The translations under genes and the position numbers were made by a program. The notes under the pieces are model-generated. The model did no database searches and had not been told where the DNA came from. It saw only the letters and a program-made list of their open reading frames with translations. 64,000 bases of DNA, taken from the NCBI GenBank assembly GCA_964539745.1, contig CAZIJU010000002.1, positions 62,001-126,000 of the forward strand. The letters run 5' to 3'. Origin of the DNA: DSNY01 sp964539745. GTDB taxonomy: Bacteria > Pseudomonadota > Gammaproteobacteria > Burkholderiales > Burkholderiaceae_F. Positions 8,163 through 16,417 of this stretch are shown one piece after another. Position 1 is the first letter of the stretch. The number at the start of each line of letters is the position of its first letter.

Positions 8163-10220
8163 TCAGCCGAGTGTGACCAGCCGATCGACCGCGCGCACCG
8201 TTTCCGGCCGGTGGCTGACGATCACCAGGCCGATCCCCAGCGTCTTCAACTGCTCGGTGATTTCGCGCTCGCGTGCAAGATCGAGCTGATCGAACGCTTC
8301 GTCGAGAAACAGGATGTGCGGCCGGCGGTACAGCGCGCGTGCGAGCAGGATGCGCTGCTTCTGTCCGCCCGACAGCGCCATGCCGAGGCTGCCGACCATC
8401 GTGTTGTACTGCATCGGCATGGCCTCGATCTCGGCGTCGATCCGGGCGATTCGCGCGCACGCCCGCACGCGCTGCGGATCGTGCTGCGGGTCGAAGAAGC
8501 TGATGTTGTCCTCGACCGTGCCGACGAACAACTGGTCGTCCTGCATGACCACGCCGATGCGGCTGCGGTAGGCGCCGCGGTCCCAGTCGCGCACGTCGCG
8601 CCCGTTGGCGGTGAGCGTACCCTCGGTGCGGTCGAGCAGTCCGACCAGCACCTTGACGAGCGTGGTCTTGCCGCTGCCCGAAGGGCCGACGATCGCGACC
8701 GTCTCGCCCGGCTTCACCGCAAAGTCGACGCCGCGGAAGACGAAGCCTTCGATGCCATACGAGAACCCGAGCCCCTTGCCTTCGATCGCCAGCGGCGCCT
8801 TGGGCGGCTCCTGCGCGGAGCTGCCGCTCGCGGCTTCCGGCGCTGCGAGCGCGATGTCGGCGATGCGCTCGGCGTGCAGGTCGAGCATGCGGAACTCGAT
8901 TGCCTTGTCGACGAGGTTGTTCACGCGCGTCAGGAACAGCAGCTTGAAGGCCAGGAAGCCGAACAGCATGCCGACGGAGAAGCGGCCGTCCATCACCAGC
9001 AGCGCCGCGAGCCAGATCACCGCGACGTTCTCCAGCCCGAAGATCAACCCGTTGGCCGCACGGTGCGCGATCGCGATCGCCTGCGAACGCACGCCGGCGT
9101 TGGTCTGCTCGACGACCAGGTTCTGGTACGCGGCGCGCCGCTCGGTCTCGCGCATGTTCAGCTTGATCGCCATCATGCCGCGCAGCGTCTCGATGAAGTG
9201 CGTGCCGGCCTTCGCTTCGTGCACGATCTGCTCGTCGAGCGCGCGCCGCTGCGGGCCGTAAAACGCCCAGCGCACCGCGCCGTAGGCGGCTGCCGCGCCG
9301 ACGACGATCGCGGTCAGCAGCGGGCTGTACCAGAGCATCACCGCCAGCGTCAGCACGACCATCACGCCGTCGACCATCGTCTCGACGAACGTCAGTGTCA
9401 GCGTGCGCTGGATCGCGTCGACCGAGCGGAAGCGCGAGACGATGTCGCCGATGTGCCGTTTCTCGAACCACGCAAGCGGCAGCCGCAGCAGTTGCGCGAA
9501 CAGCGCATCGAGCATCCGCAGGTTCAGGTGCGTCGACAGATACACGCCGAGCCAGGCGCGCACCGCGGTGACCGCGACCTGCATCAGCACGAGCAGCGCG
9601 AAGCCGAGCCCCAGCACGGTCAGCAGGTCGCGGTCGCGGCCGACGACGACGCGGTCGATCACGAGCTGCACGAAGAACGGCGATGCGATCGCGAACACCT
9701 CGAGCACCAGCGACAGCAGAAGCACCTGCGCGATCGCGCCTTTCATGCCGGAGGCAGCCTGCAGAAGCTGCCACGCTCGCACTTTTTCGCGCTCGTCGCG
9801 CTGCACGAAGCCGGGTGCCGGCGCAAGCTCCATCGCGACACCGGTGTAATGGCGCGACGCCTGCTCGAGCGACAGCACGCGCCGGCCCTGCGCCGGGTCG
9901 TGCACGGTGATGCGGTTGCCGGCGACCTTCGTCAGCACGACGAAGTGGTTCATGTCCCAGTGCAGGATCGCCGGCAGGCGCAGTTGCCCGAGCGCGGCAA
10001 GCGGCGCCTGCACGCCGCGCGCGGCGAGCTTCATCGTTTCGGCGATCGCCGCGATGTGCTTGAGCGTGACGCCCTTCATCGACGGTGCGAGCCGCAGCCG
10101 CATCGCCGACAGGTCGGTGCGAAAGCCGTGATAGCTCGCGACCATCGCCACGCAGGCGATTCCGCACTCGGGCGCTTCGGACTGCAGGATCAGCGGCACC
10201 TCGCGGCCGATGAGCTTCAC
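8163..10220 (-). CDS. Peptidase-containing ABC exporter (C39, CvaB-like)
   Basis: A 685-residue inner-membrane exporter that would trim double-glycine leaders and secrete the peptide. The N-terminal C39 peptidase has catalytic Cys19 (EAPECGIACVAMV), His92 (HWDMNHFVVL) and Asp108 (VHDPAQG). A six-helix ABC membrane domain follows (~150-450). The ATPase has Walker A GPSGSGKTT (~511-519), signature LSGGQKQR, Walker B ILFLDEAFDQLD and switch His in VIVSHRPE. The GTG at 10220 is the start because it overlaps the hlyD stop as GTGA and gives the correct C39 start. It resembles the ColV exporter CvaB and related PCATs. The neighbouring 48-residue peptide is the obvious candidate substrate. An outer-membrane TolC is not in the window. 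Confidence 0.93.
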   Translation of the reverse strand: MKLIGREVPLILQSEAPECGIACVAMVASYHGFRTDLSAMRLRLAPSMKGVTLKHIAAIAETMKLAARGVQAPLAALGQLRLPAILHWDMNHFVVLTKVAGNRITVHDPAQGRRVLSLEQASRHYTGVAMELAPAPGFVQRDEREKVRAWQLLQAASGMKGAIAQVLLLSLVLEVFAIASPFFVQLVIDRVVVGRDRDLLTVLGLGFALLVLMQVAVTAVRAWLGVYLSTHLNLRMLDALFAQLLRLPLAWFEKRHIGDIVSRFRSVDAIQRTLTLTFVETMVDGVMVVLTLAVMLWYSPLLTAIVVGAAAAYGAVRWAFYGPQRRALDEQIVHEAKAGTHFIETLRGMMAIKLNMRETERRAAYQNLVVEQTNAGVRSQAIAIAHRAANGLIFGLENVAVIWLAALLVMDGRFSVGMLFGFLAFKLLFLTRVNNLVDKAIEFRMLDLHAERIADIALAAPEAASGSSAQEPPKAPLAIEGKGLGFSYGIEGFVFRGVDFAVKPGETVAIVGPSGSGKTTLVKVLVGLLDRTEGTLTANGRDVRDWDRGAYRSRIGVVMQDDQLFVGTVEDNISFFDPQHDPQRVRACARIARIDAEIEAMPMQYNTMVGSLGMALSGGQKQRILLARALYRRPHILFLDEAFDQLDLAREREITEQLKTLGIGLVIVSHRPETVRAVDRLVTLG

Positions 10221-11464
10221 TGCAGCCGCCCCTTCAGCTCGAGCACGGGTTCGAAGATCCACTCGAGCACGGTGCGGCGCTCGAGCAGGATGTCGGCGTT
10301 GACGAGCATGCCGGGGCGCAACGCGATCTCCTGGCCTCCGGCGGACACGGTCTGCCGCTCGAGCGCGACGTCGACGCGATACACGGGCTCGCGCACCGTC
10401 ATCGGACCGACGCGCTCGCCCGGCGTCCACACCGTGCGGCTGACCGCCTGTACCGTGCCGCGGTACTGGCCGAACCGCTGGAAGGGGAACGCCTCGTAGC
10501 GCAGCACGACCGCGTTGCCGGGCTGAACGAACCCGACCGCGCGGGTGGGGACCAGAAGCTGCGCCTGCAAGCCGCTGCCCTTCGGCAGCACGGTCGCGAT
10601 CGGCGCCTCGGCGGCGACCGAGTCGCCGCGCGCCACCGCGATGTTGGTGACGATGCCGGCGATCGGCGCGCGGATTACGTTCTCGCGGCGCGCGACCTCC
10701 TGCACGAGGTTCTGCTGCAGCTCGCTCTTCTGTCGCGCGAGCTGCTCGATCTGCGCCTTCGCGCGCGTCTCCACCGTCGGCAGTTCCGCGCGCGCGCTGC
10801 CCAGATCGCGCTCGACCGCGAGCCGCTGGCGCCGGATCGCCTGCAGCTTCGACTCCTGATCGAGCAGGTCGTTGCGCTTGAGCGTGACCGCGGTGTCGGA
10901 GACGAACTTCTCCTTGACCAGATCGAGCGTGCGTTGCAGTTCCTGCCGTGCCGACGCAACCCGCGTGGCCTGCAGGCGGATCTCGCCGTCGAGCTGCACG
11001 AGTTCCTTCTGCAGATCGGCGATGCGGCGCTTGAGCTTGTCGACTTCCTGCTCGGCGAGTTGGCGCGCCTGCTCGATTTCGGTGTCGATGCGCGCGGCGC
11101 GTTCCTTCAGCTCGCGCTGCACGAGTTCGGAGGAGGTCACGCCCGAGGCCGTTCCGCGCTCGGTCGCGATCCGCGCGATCGGCGCGCCTTCGGCGACTTC
11201 GTCGCCCTCCCGGACCAGCAGTTCGGCGATCGTTCCGGTTTCGGGGGCGATGATGCGCGCAGCGCCTGCGTCGAGCGCGAGAAAGCCTTCGACGCGTTCG
11301 CGCCGGGTGTATTCGCCCCAGACCGAAAAGGAAACGAGTGCGGCGGCGAAAGCGACCGCCAGCGCCGTGAAGACCCACAGCGGAACCGGGCGCGCGATCG
11401 AAACCTCGCCCAGCAGCTTTTCGCGCTGTGCGTCGATCGCTTCCTGACGGAACAACTGGCGCAT
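10217..11464 (-). CDS. HlyD-family membrane fusion protein (CvaA-like)
   Basis: A 415-residue periplasmic adaptor joining the ABC exporter to a TolC-type channel. It has a short cytoplasmic N-terminus (FRQEAIDAQREKLLG), one transmembrane helix at ~28-50, a lipoyl half (IIAPETGTIAELLVREGDEV), a long coiled coil at ~120-265, the second lipoyl half (IRAPIAGIVTNIAVARGDSV) and a beta-barrel end. The type matches adaptors encoded with C39 exporters. It overlaps the exporter gene by 4 bases (GTGA). The 109-base gap upstream to the senC stop contains a CATAAT -10-like box (11518-11523, minus strand), so it may have its own promoter or ride on sen transcripts. No strong Shine-Dalgarno is seen. Confidence 0.92.
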   Translation of the reverse strand: MRQLFRQEAIDAQREKLLGEVSIARPVPLWVFTALAVAFAAALVSFSVWGEYTRRERVEGFLALDAGAARIIAPETGTIAELLVREGDEVAEGAPIARIATERGTASGVTSSELVQRELKERAARIDTEIEQARQLAEQEVDKLKRRIADLQKELVQLDGEIRLQATRVASARQELQRTLDLVKEKFVSDTAVTLKRNDLLDQESKLQAIRRQRLAVERDLGSARAELPTVETRAKAQIEQLARQKSELQQNLVQEVARRENVIRAPIAGIVTNIAVARGDSVAAEAPIATVLPKGSGLQAQLLVPTRAVGFVQPGNAVVLRYEAFPFQRFGQYRGTVQAVSRTVWTPGERVGPMTVREPVYRVDVALERQTVSAGGQEIALRPGMLVNADILLERRTVLEWIFEPVLELKGRLQ

Positions 11465-11573
11465 CGACAGTGAAAGCAGTCGCGCGGCTTGCGCCGCGGC
11501 TCGTTCGACGACGCGCGATTATGCGGCAAGCGCGGCGCGCGGCCGCTGCCGAAGCGCGGGATTGCGCGCGGGA

Positions 11574-12626
11574 CTACGCGGCGACGCGGACCTTCGGCTC
11601 GCCGCCGGCCAGCCGGCCGATCACCGCGGCGCGTTCGAAGCCGTCTTCGCGGAACACGCGTAGCACGTCGGCGACGGCCTCTTGCGCGCAGGCCACCAGC
11701 AGTCCGCCGCTCGTCTGCGGATCGGTCAGCAGCTTGCGCTGCGTTTCCGATACGCCGTCGAGCACGACGTCCCTGCCATAGCCGGCCCAGTTGCGTGCCG
11801 ATGCGCCCGTCGCAAAGCCCTGCTCGATGAGCGCTTCCACACCCGGCAGCAGCGGCACCTGCGAGACCGCGACTTCCGCGCCGAGCCGCGAGCCGCGGCA
11901 GAGCTCGAGCAGATGGCCGAGCAGACCGAAGCCGGTGACGTCGGTCAACGCGTGCACGCCCGCCATTTCGGACAGGCGCCGTCCCGGCGTGTTCAGTTGC
12001 GTCGTCGTCGCGATCATCTCGCGGTAGCCCGCGGCGTCGAGCTTGTCCTTCTTCAGCGCCGCCGAATAGATGCCGACGCCGAGCGGCTTGCCGAGCACGA
12101 GCGCGTCGCCCGCCTGCGCGCCGCTGTTCTTCTTGACGCGGTCCGGATGGACGAGGCCGAGCGCGACGAGTCCGTAGATCGGCTCGACCGAGTCGATCGT
12201 GTGCCCACCGGCGATCGGAATGCCGGCCGCGGTGCACACCGCTTCGCCGCCTTCGATGATGCGGCGGATCACCTCGACCGGCAGCTTGTCGACCGGCATC
12301 GCCAGCAGCGCGAGCGCCATGATGGGCGTGCCGCCCATCGCGTAGACGTCGGAAATCGCGTTGGTCGCCGCGATGCGGCCGAAATCGTACGGGTCGTCGA
12401 CGATCGGCATGAAGAAGTCGGTCGTCGCGATCAGCGCCTGTTGATCATTGAGTCTGTACACGGCAGCGTCATCGGCCGTTTCGATCCCGACCACCAGTTC
12501 CTGCGGAACGATGCCGCCGGCACCGCGCAGGATCTCCGACAGCACGCCCGGCGCGATCTTGCAGCCGCAACCGCCGCCGTGCGAAAAGGACGTGAGCCGG
12601 ATCTTCGGTTGCTCTGGCGCGTTCAT
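11574..12626 (-). CDS. senC: Selenophosphate synthetase, SenC/SelD type
   Basis: Makes selenophosphate from selenide and ATP. The 350-residue protein shows the glycine-rich active-site start SHGGGCGCKIAPGVL with Cys20 and Lys23 at the catalytic positions (Cys form, no selenocysteine), ATP-binding DDAAVY and FFMPIVDDPYDFGRIAA, and the AIRS-type C-terminal half. ATG 12626 has GGGAGA upstream and overlaps the senB stop by 4 bases (ATGA). Neighbouring senB and senA homologues point to selenoneine synthesis (SenC role) rather than tRNA or protein selenation. No selA, selB or selU is seen here, so a dual SelD role cannot be excluded. Confidence 0.9.
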   Translation of the reverse strand: MNAPEQPKIRLTSFSHGGGCGCKIAPGVLSEILRGAGGIVPQELVVGIETADDAAVYRLNDQQALIATTDFFMPIVDDPYDFGRIAATNAISDVYAMGGTPIMALALLAMPVDKLPVEVIRRIIEGGEAVCTAAGIPIAGGHTIDSVEPIYGLVALGLVHPDRVKKNSGAQAGDALVLGKPLGVGIYSAALKKDKLDAAGYREMIATTTQLNTPGRRLSEMAGVHALTDVTGFGLLGHLLELCRGSRLGAEVAVSQVPLLPGVEALIEQGFATGASARNWAGYGRDVVLDGVSETQRKLLTDPQTSGGLLVACAQEAVADVLRVFREDGFERAAVIGRLAGGEPKVRVAA

Positions 12627-13630
12627 CGTGATCTCCCGCAAGTCGCTTCGAACGCATTATCCACAAGCCGCAGCACCGCGCGACGTTCGCGCTCTGGGTC
12701 GAACAGCGCGGCCCGTTTCTTACACGCCGACTGCAAGGCGCGCAGGAATTTCGCGTCGGTTTCCGCGCGCCGCAGCAGCTTCGCTGCGGCCTGCACGTCG
12801 CCGACCGGGAAAAGCCCCGGATAGCCACGGCCGAGCATGCCGACGTTGCCCGCGCAGTCGGCTGCGACGACCGGCGTGCCGGACTGGATCGCTTCGAGGA
12901 TGACTTGCGCGCCGCCCTCCATCTTCGAGGGGTGCAGCAGCAGTCGCGCGTGCCGAATCGCTTGCCGCGTGCGCGCGCGCGGCAGACCGCCGGTCCACCG
13001 ATAGCGCGGGCAGCGCCGCGCGGTCGCCCGCGCCGCTTGCGCCAACGCGCGCTCGAGCGCTTTGCCGATGTGCAGCACGCGGATGCGCGAATCCGCAGGC
13101 AGGCTTTCGGCCACACGCATCGCCAGCAGCGGGTCCTTTTCGTCGCGCAGATGGCCGACGACGGCAACGTCGAAGCGCGTGCGCCGCGGCGCTCCCGGCG
13201 CAAGCTTCGGCGCCGACTGGTACACGACGACCGCCTTGTCGCGCAGCACGGCCGGCAACGCATCCGGGCCGCGCTCCTGAAGCACGACGAGCCGGGTGGC
13301 CAGTTCGAGCGAGCGCTGCGCGGCCGCGTCGGTGCGGATGTCGCGATACAGGTCGGTGCCGGTCAGCACGACGATCAGTGGACGCCCCGGGTAGCTGCGT
13401 GCGAACGCCTCGATCGACGCCGCCGAGCGGCGCGCGTGCAGCGCGATCAGCGCATCGGCCGCTTCGCCGTCCCAGGTTTTCATCACGCGCACGCGAAAGC
13501 GCGTCCCCAGAAACCGGGCCCAGCGCGCGGCCGTATGCCAGTTGCCGGTGTTCTCGTCGGCCAGCGCGGGCGTGATAATCGCCACCCGCGGACGACGCGG
13601 ACGGGCGGCGCGGGAAGGCGAGGCGGGCAT
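12623..13630 (-). CDS. senB: Selenosugar synthase-like glycosyltransferase SenB
   Basis: A 335-residue GT-B fold glycosyltransferase. The N-terminus VAIITPALADENTGNWHTA is typical of the putative glycosyltransferase family found in sen clusters. The C-terminal donor site has the E-x7-E pattern SKMEGGAQVILEAIQSGTPV. SenB is known to combine selenophosphate with a UDP-sugar to form a selenosugar. Its stop overlaps the senC start (ATGA), so the two are translationally coupled. The ATG at 13630 lacks a visible Shine-Dalgarno and overlaps the start codon of the divergent senA; a GTG at 13585 is an alternative that still keeps the conserved VAIITPAL. Confidence 0.85.
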   Translation of the reverse strand: MPASPSRAARPRRPRVAIITPALADENTGNWHTAARWARFLGTRFRVRVMKTWDGEAADALIALHARRSAASIEAFARSYPGRPLIVVLTGTDLYRDIRTDAAAQRSLELATRLVVLQERGPDALPAVLRDKAVVVYQSAPKLAPGAPRRTRFDVAVVGHLRDEKDPLLAMRVAESLPADSRIRVLHIGKALERALAQAARATARRCPRYRWTGGLPRARTRQAIRHARLLLHPSKMEGGAQVILEAIQSGTPVVAADCAGNVGMLGRGYPGLFPVGDVQAAAKLLRRAETDAKFLRALQSACKKRAALFDPERERRAVLRLVDNAFEATCGRSR

Positions 13631-14804
13631 GCGGGACGACGGTTCGGCGCGGCAGATCGGCAAGGCGCAACTTGTCGCGGCGCTGCGATCCGCGCGCGAG
13701 TATACGAGGGCACTCGTCGACGATCTGACCGACGCGCAGTGGCGCAACATCGCGTACCAGCCGATCGTCAATCCGTTCCTGTGGGAGGTCGGCCACGTCG
13801 GCTGGTTCATGGAACGCTGGTGCGTGCGCTGGCGCGGTGCCGATGCGCCGCTCGCCACGGCGCTGCTGGCCGATGCGGACCGGTGGTACGACTCGAGCAA
13901 CGTTGCGCATCCGACGCGCTGGACGCTCGACCTGCCTGACCGCGCGGCCACGCTCGACTACCTCGACGCCACGCTGCACGCAGCACTCGCCGCGCTCGAC
14001 CGCGCCGAGGATTCCGACGCGGGCCTGTATTTCTTCCGTCTCGCGCTGTTTCACGAGGACATGCATGGCGAAGCCTTCGCCTACATGCGCAACACGCTGG
14101 GCTATCCGGCGCCGGCCTGCCTGCCGCACTCGGCTGTGCACGACGCTGCCGGAGACATACCCGTTGCCGGTGGCGAAGTGGAACTGGGCATGGCGCGCAC
14201 CGCACCGGGATTCGTGTTCGACAACGAGAAGTGGGCCCACCGCGTGCGGCTCGCGCCGTACGCGATCGCGCGGCGTTGCGTGACGAACCGCGAGTTCGCC
14301 GCGTTCGTAGAAGACGGAGGCTACGCGCGGCCGGCGCTGTGGTCCGACGAGGGTCGCGCCTGGCTCGCTCGCACCGGCCGCGCCGCGCCGCGCGGCTGGC
14401 GGCGAGAAGGCGGGCAATGGTTTGCCGAACGCTTCGGCGCGCTGCTGCCGCTCACAGCCGACGAACCCGTGCGGCACGTGACCGCGTTTGAGGCCGAGGC
14501 GTACTGCCGCTGGGCGAAGCGGCGGCTGCCGACGGAAGCCGAATGGGAGAATGCGGCCGTGCAAGGCGCGATCGCGCCGTCGCGCGCGGTCTGGGAGTGG
14601 ACCGCGACGACCTTCGAGCCGTATCCGGGGTTCTCGCCCGATCCGTACGCCGACTACTCGGCGCCGTGGTTCGGAACGCACCGCTGCGTGCGCGGCGCGA
14701 GCTTCGCCACGCCCGCGCGGCTCGTGCATCCGCGCTTTCGCAACTTCTACCTGCCCGAGCGCGACGACATCTTCGTCGGGTTCCGCACTTGCGCGCTGAA
14801 TTGA
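13629..14804 (+). CDS. senA: Selenoneine synthase-like EgtB homologue SenA
   Basis: A 391-residue nonheme-iron enzyme of the EgtB type. The N-terminal DinB-like domain carries His56 (EVGHVGWFMER) and the HEDMH motif (His142, His146), matching the three-His iron site of sulfoxide synthases. The C-terminal half is an FGE-sulfatase-like domain (RLPTEAEWENAA, VWEWTATTFEPYPGF, RGASFATPARLVHPRFRNFY). With SenB and SenC beside it, the likely reaction joins hercynine to a selenosugar on the way to selenoneine. ATG 13629 has a GGAAGGCGAGG stretch just upstream. The gene is divergent from senB, with overlapping start codons. No EgtD (hercynine maker) is in the window. Confidence 0.87.
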   Translation: MRDDGSARQIGKAQLVAALRSAREYTRALVDDLTDAQWRNIAYQPIVNPFLWEVGHVGWFMERWCVRWRGADAPLATALLADADRWYDSSNVAHPTRWTLDLPDRAATLDYLDATLHAALAALDRAEDSDAGLYFFRLALFHEDMHGEAFAYMRNTLGYPAPACLPHSAVHDAAGDIPVAGGEVELGMARTAPGFVFDNEKWAHRVRLAPYAIARRCVTNREFAAFVEDGGYARPALWSDEGRAWLARTGRAAPRGWRREGGQWFAERFGALLPLTADEPVRHVTAFEAEAYCRWAKRRLPTEAEWENAAVQGAIAPSRAVWEWTATTFEPYPGFSPDPYADYSAPWFGTHRCVRGASFATPARLVHPRFRNFYLPERDDIFVGFRTCALN

Positions 14805-15383
14805 CCCCGAAGACGTCGCCGTCAAGGCACGCAGACACGGACGACGGCGGTGAATCGGCGGCTTGCGGGTCAACGTTATCGAACGTCACCCAACCTCGTG
14901 ACGCCGCCACTCGCGTCTCGATTTCGCCGGCGTGCACGCCGGTTTTGTCACCGGACCCCGGCCGCAAGCCGGGGCGGCGATCCCGCTCCCTCCAGTGGCC
15001 GAGATTCCTCGCCTTCGGCTCGGAATGACGAGGCATTGGGGCAACGCATATCGGCCAAGTGGCACGTGTCGCCAAGATTGGTCATGCTCGATCGTCCAGC
15101 AGTCGAACGCAGGCGGCGGGCGTGCCGGCGGCCCCGGATCGAGTTGCGGGGCGCCGAGGAAACAAGTTCGCCCTTGCGACGAGGTACGACGACGCCGCTC
15201 CGCGCACCCGACGTGCGATGCAGTGCGTCGCGGACCTGCCCGACGGGTGAACGATGCCCAATCCGTAAACTTCGAACGCGACGAGCCTCCGAAGCTTCGA
15301 GCGGTCGACGGCCGGGTTTGGGTTCGACCCTTGGTCGACCCGGCATCGCCGTGCGGCGCTTCGCTTCTCCCGGGTTGGGGTCC
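14805..15383. other. Non-coding spacer with a dispersed repeat
   Basis: I see no supportable gene here. It contains a palindromic dispersed element (14947-15029). The flanks, including a GTGTCnCnAAGATTnGTCATGCTC-like segment near 15065-15090, match the spacer before ubiV at 60885-61065. Codon structure of the frames crossing it is poor. Confidence 0.6.
14947..15029. repeat. Dispersed imperfect palindromic element, copy 1
   Basis: Starts near GTCACCGGACC and ends CCTTCGGCTCGGAATGAC. The end is shared with copies at 49588-49665 and 60934-61005, whose outer ends GTCATCCCGAG / CTCGGAATGAC are inverted repeats. REP- or MITE-like; no coding capacity. Confidence 0.6.
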
Positions 15384-16313
15384 GTGCCTTTGAGGTTCAC
15401 CAGCGTTTTTCGGTTCGAGTTCGTCGGCCCCGCGTTGAGCGCCGCGGCGTTGCTCGCGACGTGGTCTGCGCAGGCGCAGCCGACGTACGCAGACCTTGCG
15501 CCGGTATTGCAGGCGCAGTGCGTGATGTGTCATTCCGGCGCAAACGCCGCGGCCGGCCTGCGACTCGATACGCTCGACGGTGTGCTTGCGGGCAGCGCGC
15601 GCGGCCCCGTCGTGCGGGCCGGCGCGGGCGAGGCGAGCGAATTGGTGCGCCGGCTGCGCGGCACCAGCCAACCGCGCATGCCGATGACGGGGCCGCCGTT
15701 TCTGAGCGACGCGCAGATCGCGCGGTTCGTCGCATGGATCGATGCCGGCATGCCGGCCGGCTCCGTCGAGACCGCCGTCGTTGCATCGGCGCCGCCGCGG
15801 CCCGCGCCGGGCGAACCCGTGACGTACGCGCACGTCGCGCCGATCTTCGCGCGTCGCTGCGCGATTTGCCACGCCGCGCAGGGACGCAAGGGGCCCGCGC
15901 CGGAGGGCTATTGGCTGAACTCGTATGCGGCGACGATTGCGGCGGCGGATCGGGCGCGGGTCATACCGGGCCGGCCCGAGGCGAGCGAGCTGATGCGGCG
16001 CGTGCGCGGGCAGGCGCGGCCGCGCATGCCGTTCGACGGTCCGCCGTATCTGGACGAGGCGGACATCGCGCTGGTCGAGCGCTGGATCGCCGATGGCGCG
16101 CGCGATGCGCAGGGGCGGGCTGCACCGGTTCCGGTCGGCGCAGCGGTGCGACTGCACGGAACGTTGACCGGTCCTGCGCAACTCGACGCGCTGCCGTTGC
16201 GCGGCGCATCCGGCGCACGCGTCGACCGCGCGCGCATCGGCAGCTACGTCGAAGTGCGCGGACGCGTGACGAGCGAAGGGGAGATCGAAGTGTTGCGTGT
16301 GCGGCGGCGATAG
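15384..16313 (+). CDS. Exported diheme cytochrome c-like protein
   Basis: A 309-residue periplasmic protein with a signal peptide (ending near SAQAQ) and two c-type heme sites, CVMCH and CAICH, each in a similar ~110-residue unit with RPEASEL-like and RMPFDGPP/RMPMTGPP motifs. The pattern resembles planctomycete-type cytochrome C domains. A C-terminal ~70-residue beta-rich tail follows. The start is a GTG at 15384 chosen to keep the signal sequence; the Shine-Dalgarno is weak. It is divergent from the nir genes and may be an electron carrier for them, but no partner is demonstrated. Confidence 0.75.
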   Translation: MPLRFTSVFRFEFVGPALSAAALLATWSAQAQPTYADLAPVLQAQCVMCHSGANAAAGLRLDTLDGVLAGSARGPVVRAGAGEASELVRRLRGTSQPRMPMTGPPFLSDAQIARFVAWIDAGMPAGSVETAVVASAPPRPAPGEPVTYAHVAPIFARRCAICHAAQGRKGPAPEGYWLNSYAATIAAADRARVIPGRPEASELMRRVRGQARPRMPFDGPPYLDEADIALVERWIADGARDAQGRAAPVPVGAAVRLHGTLTGPAQLDALPLRGASGARVDRARIGSYVEVRGRVTSEGEIEVLRVRRR

Positions 16314-16417
16314 ACCCGCCGGTGCGCGGGCGTTGCTCGCGCCCGCGGCAAGCCCGTCGGCGCATGCGCCGACGGCGGCAAGTCGCGCTCGCCGCGACCG
16401 CGCGCGGCTTGCATCGC

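Noticed and set aside
8163..11378. A single 1071-residue protein covering exporter and adaptor region
   Set aside because: The first ~385 residues are the adaptor gene read in the wrong frame; the C39 domain starts at the GTG at 10220, coupled to the adaptor stop.
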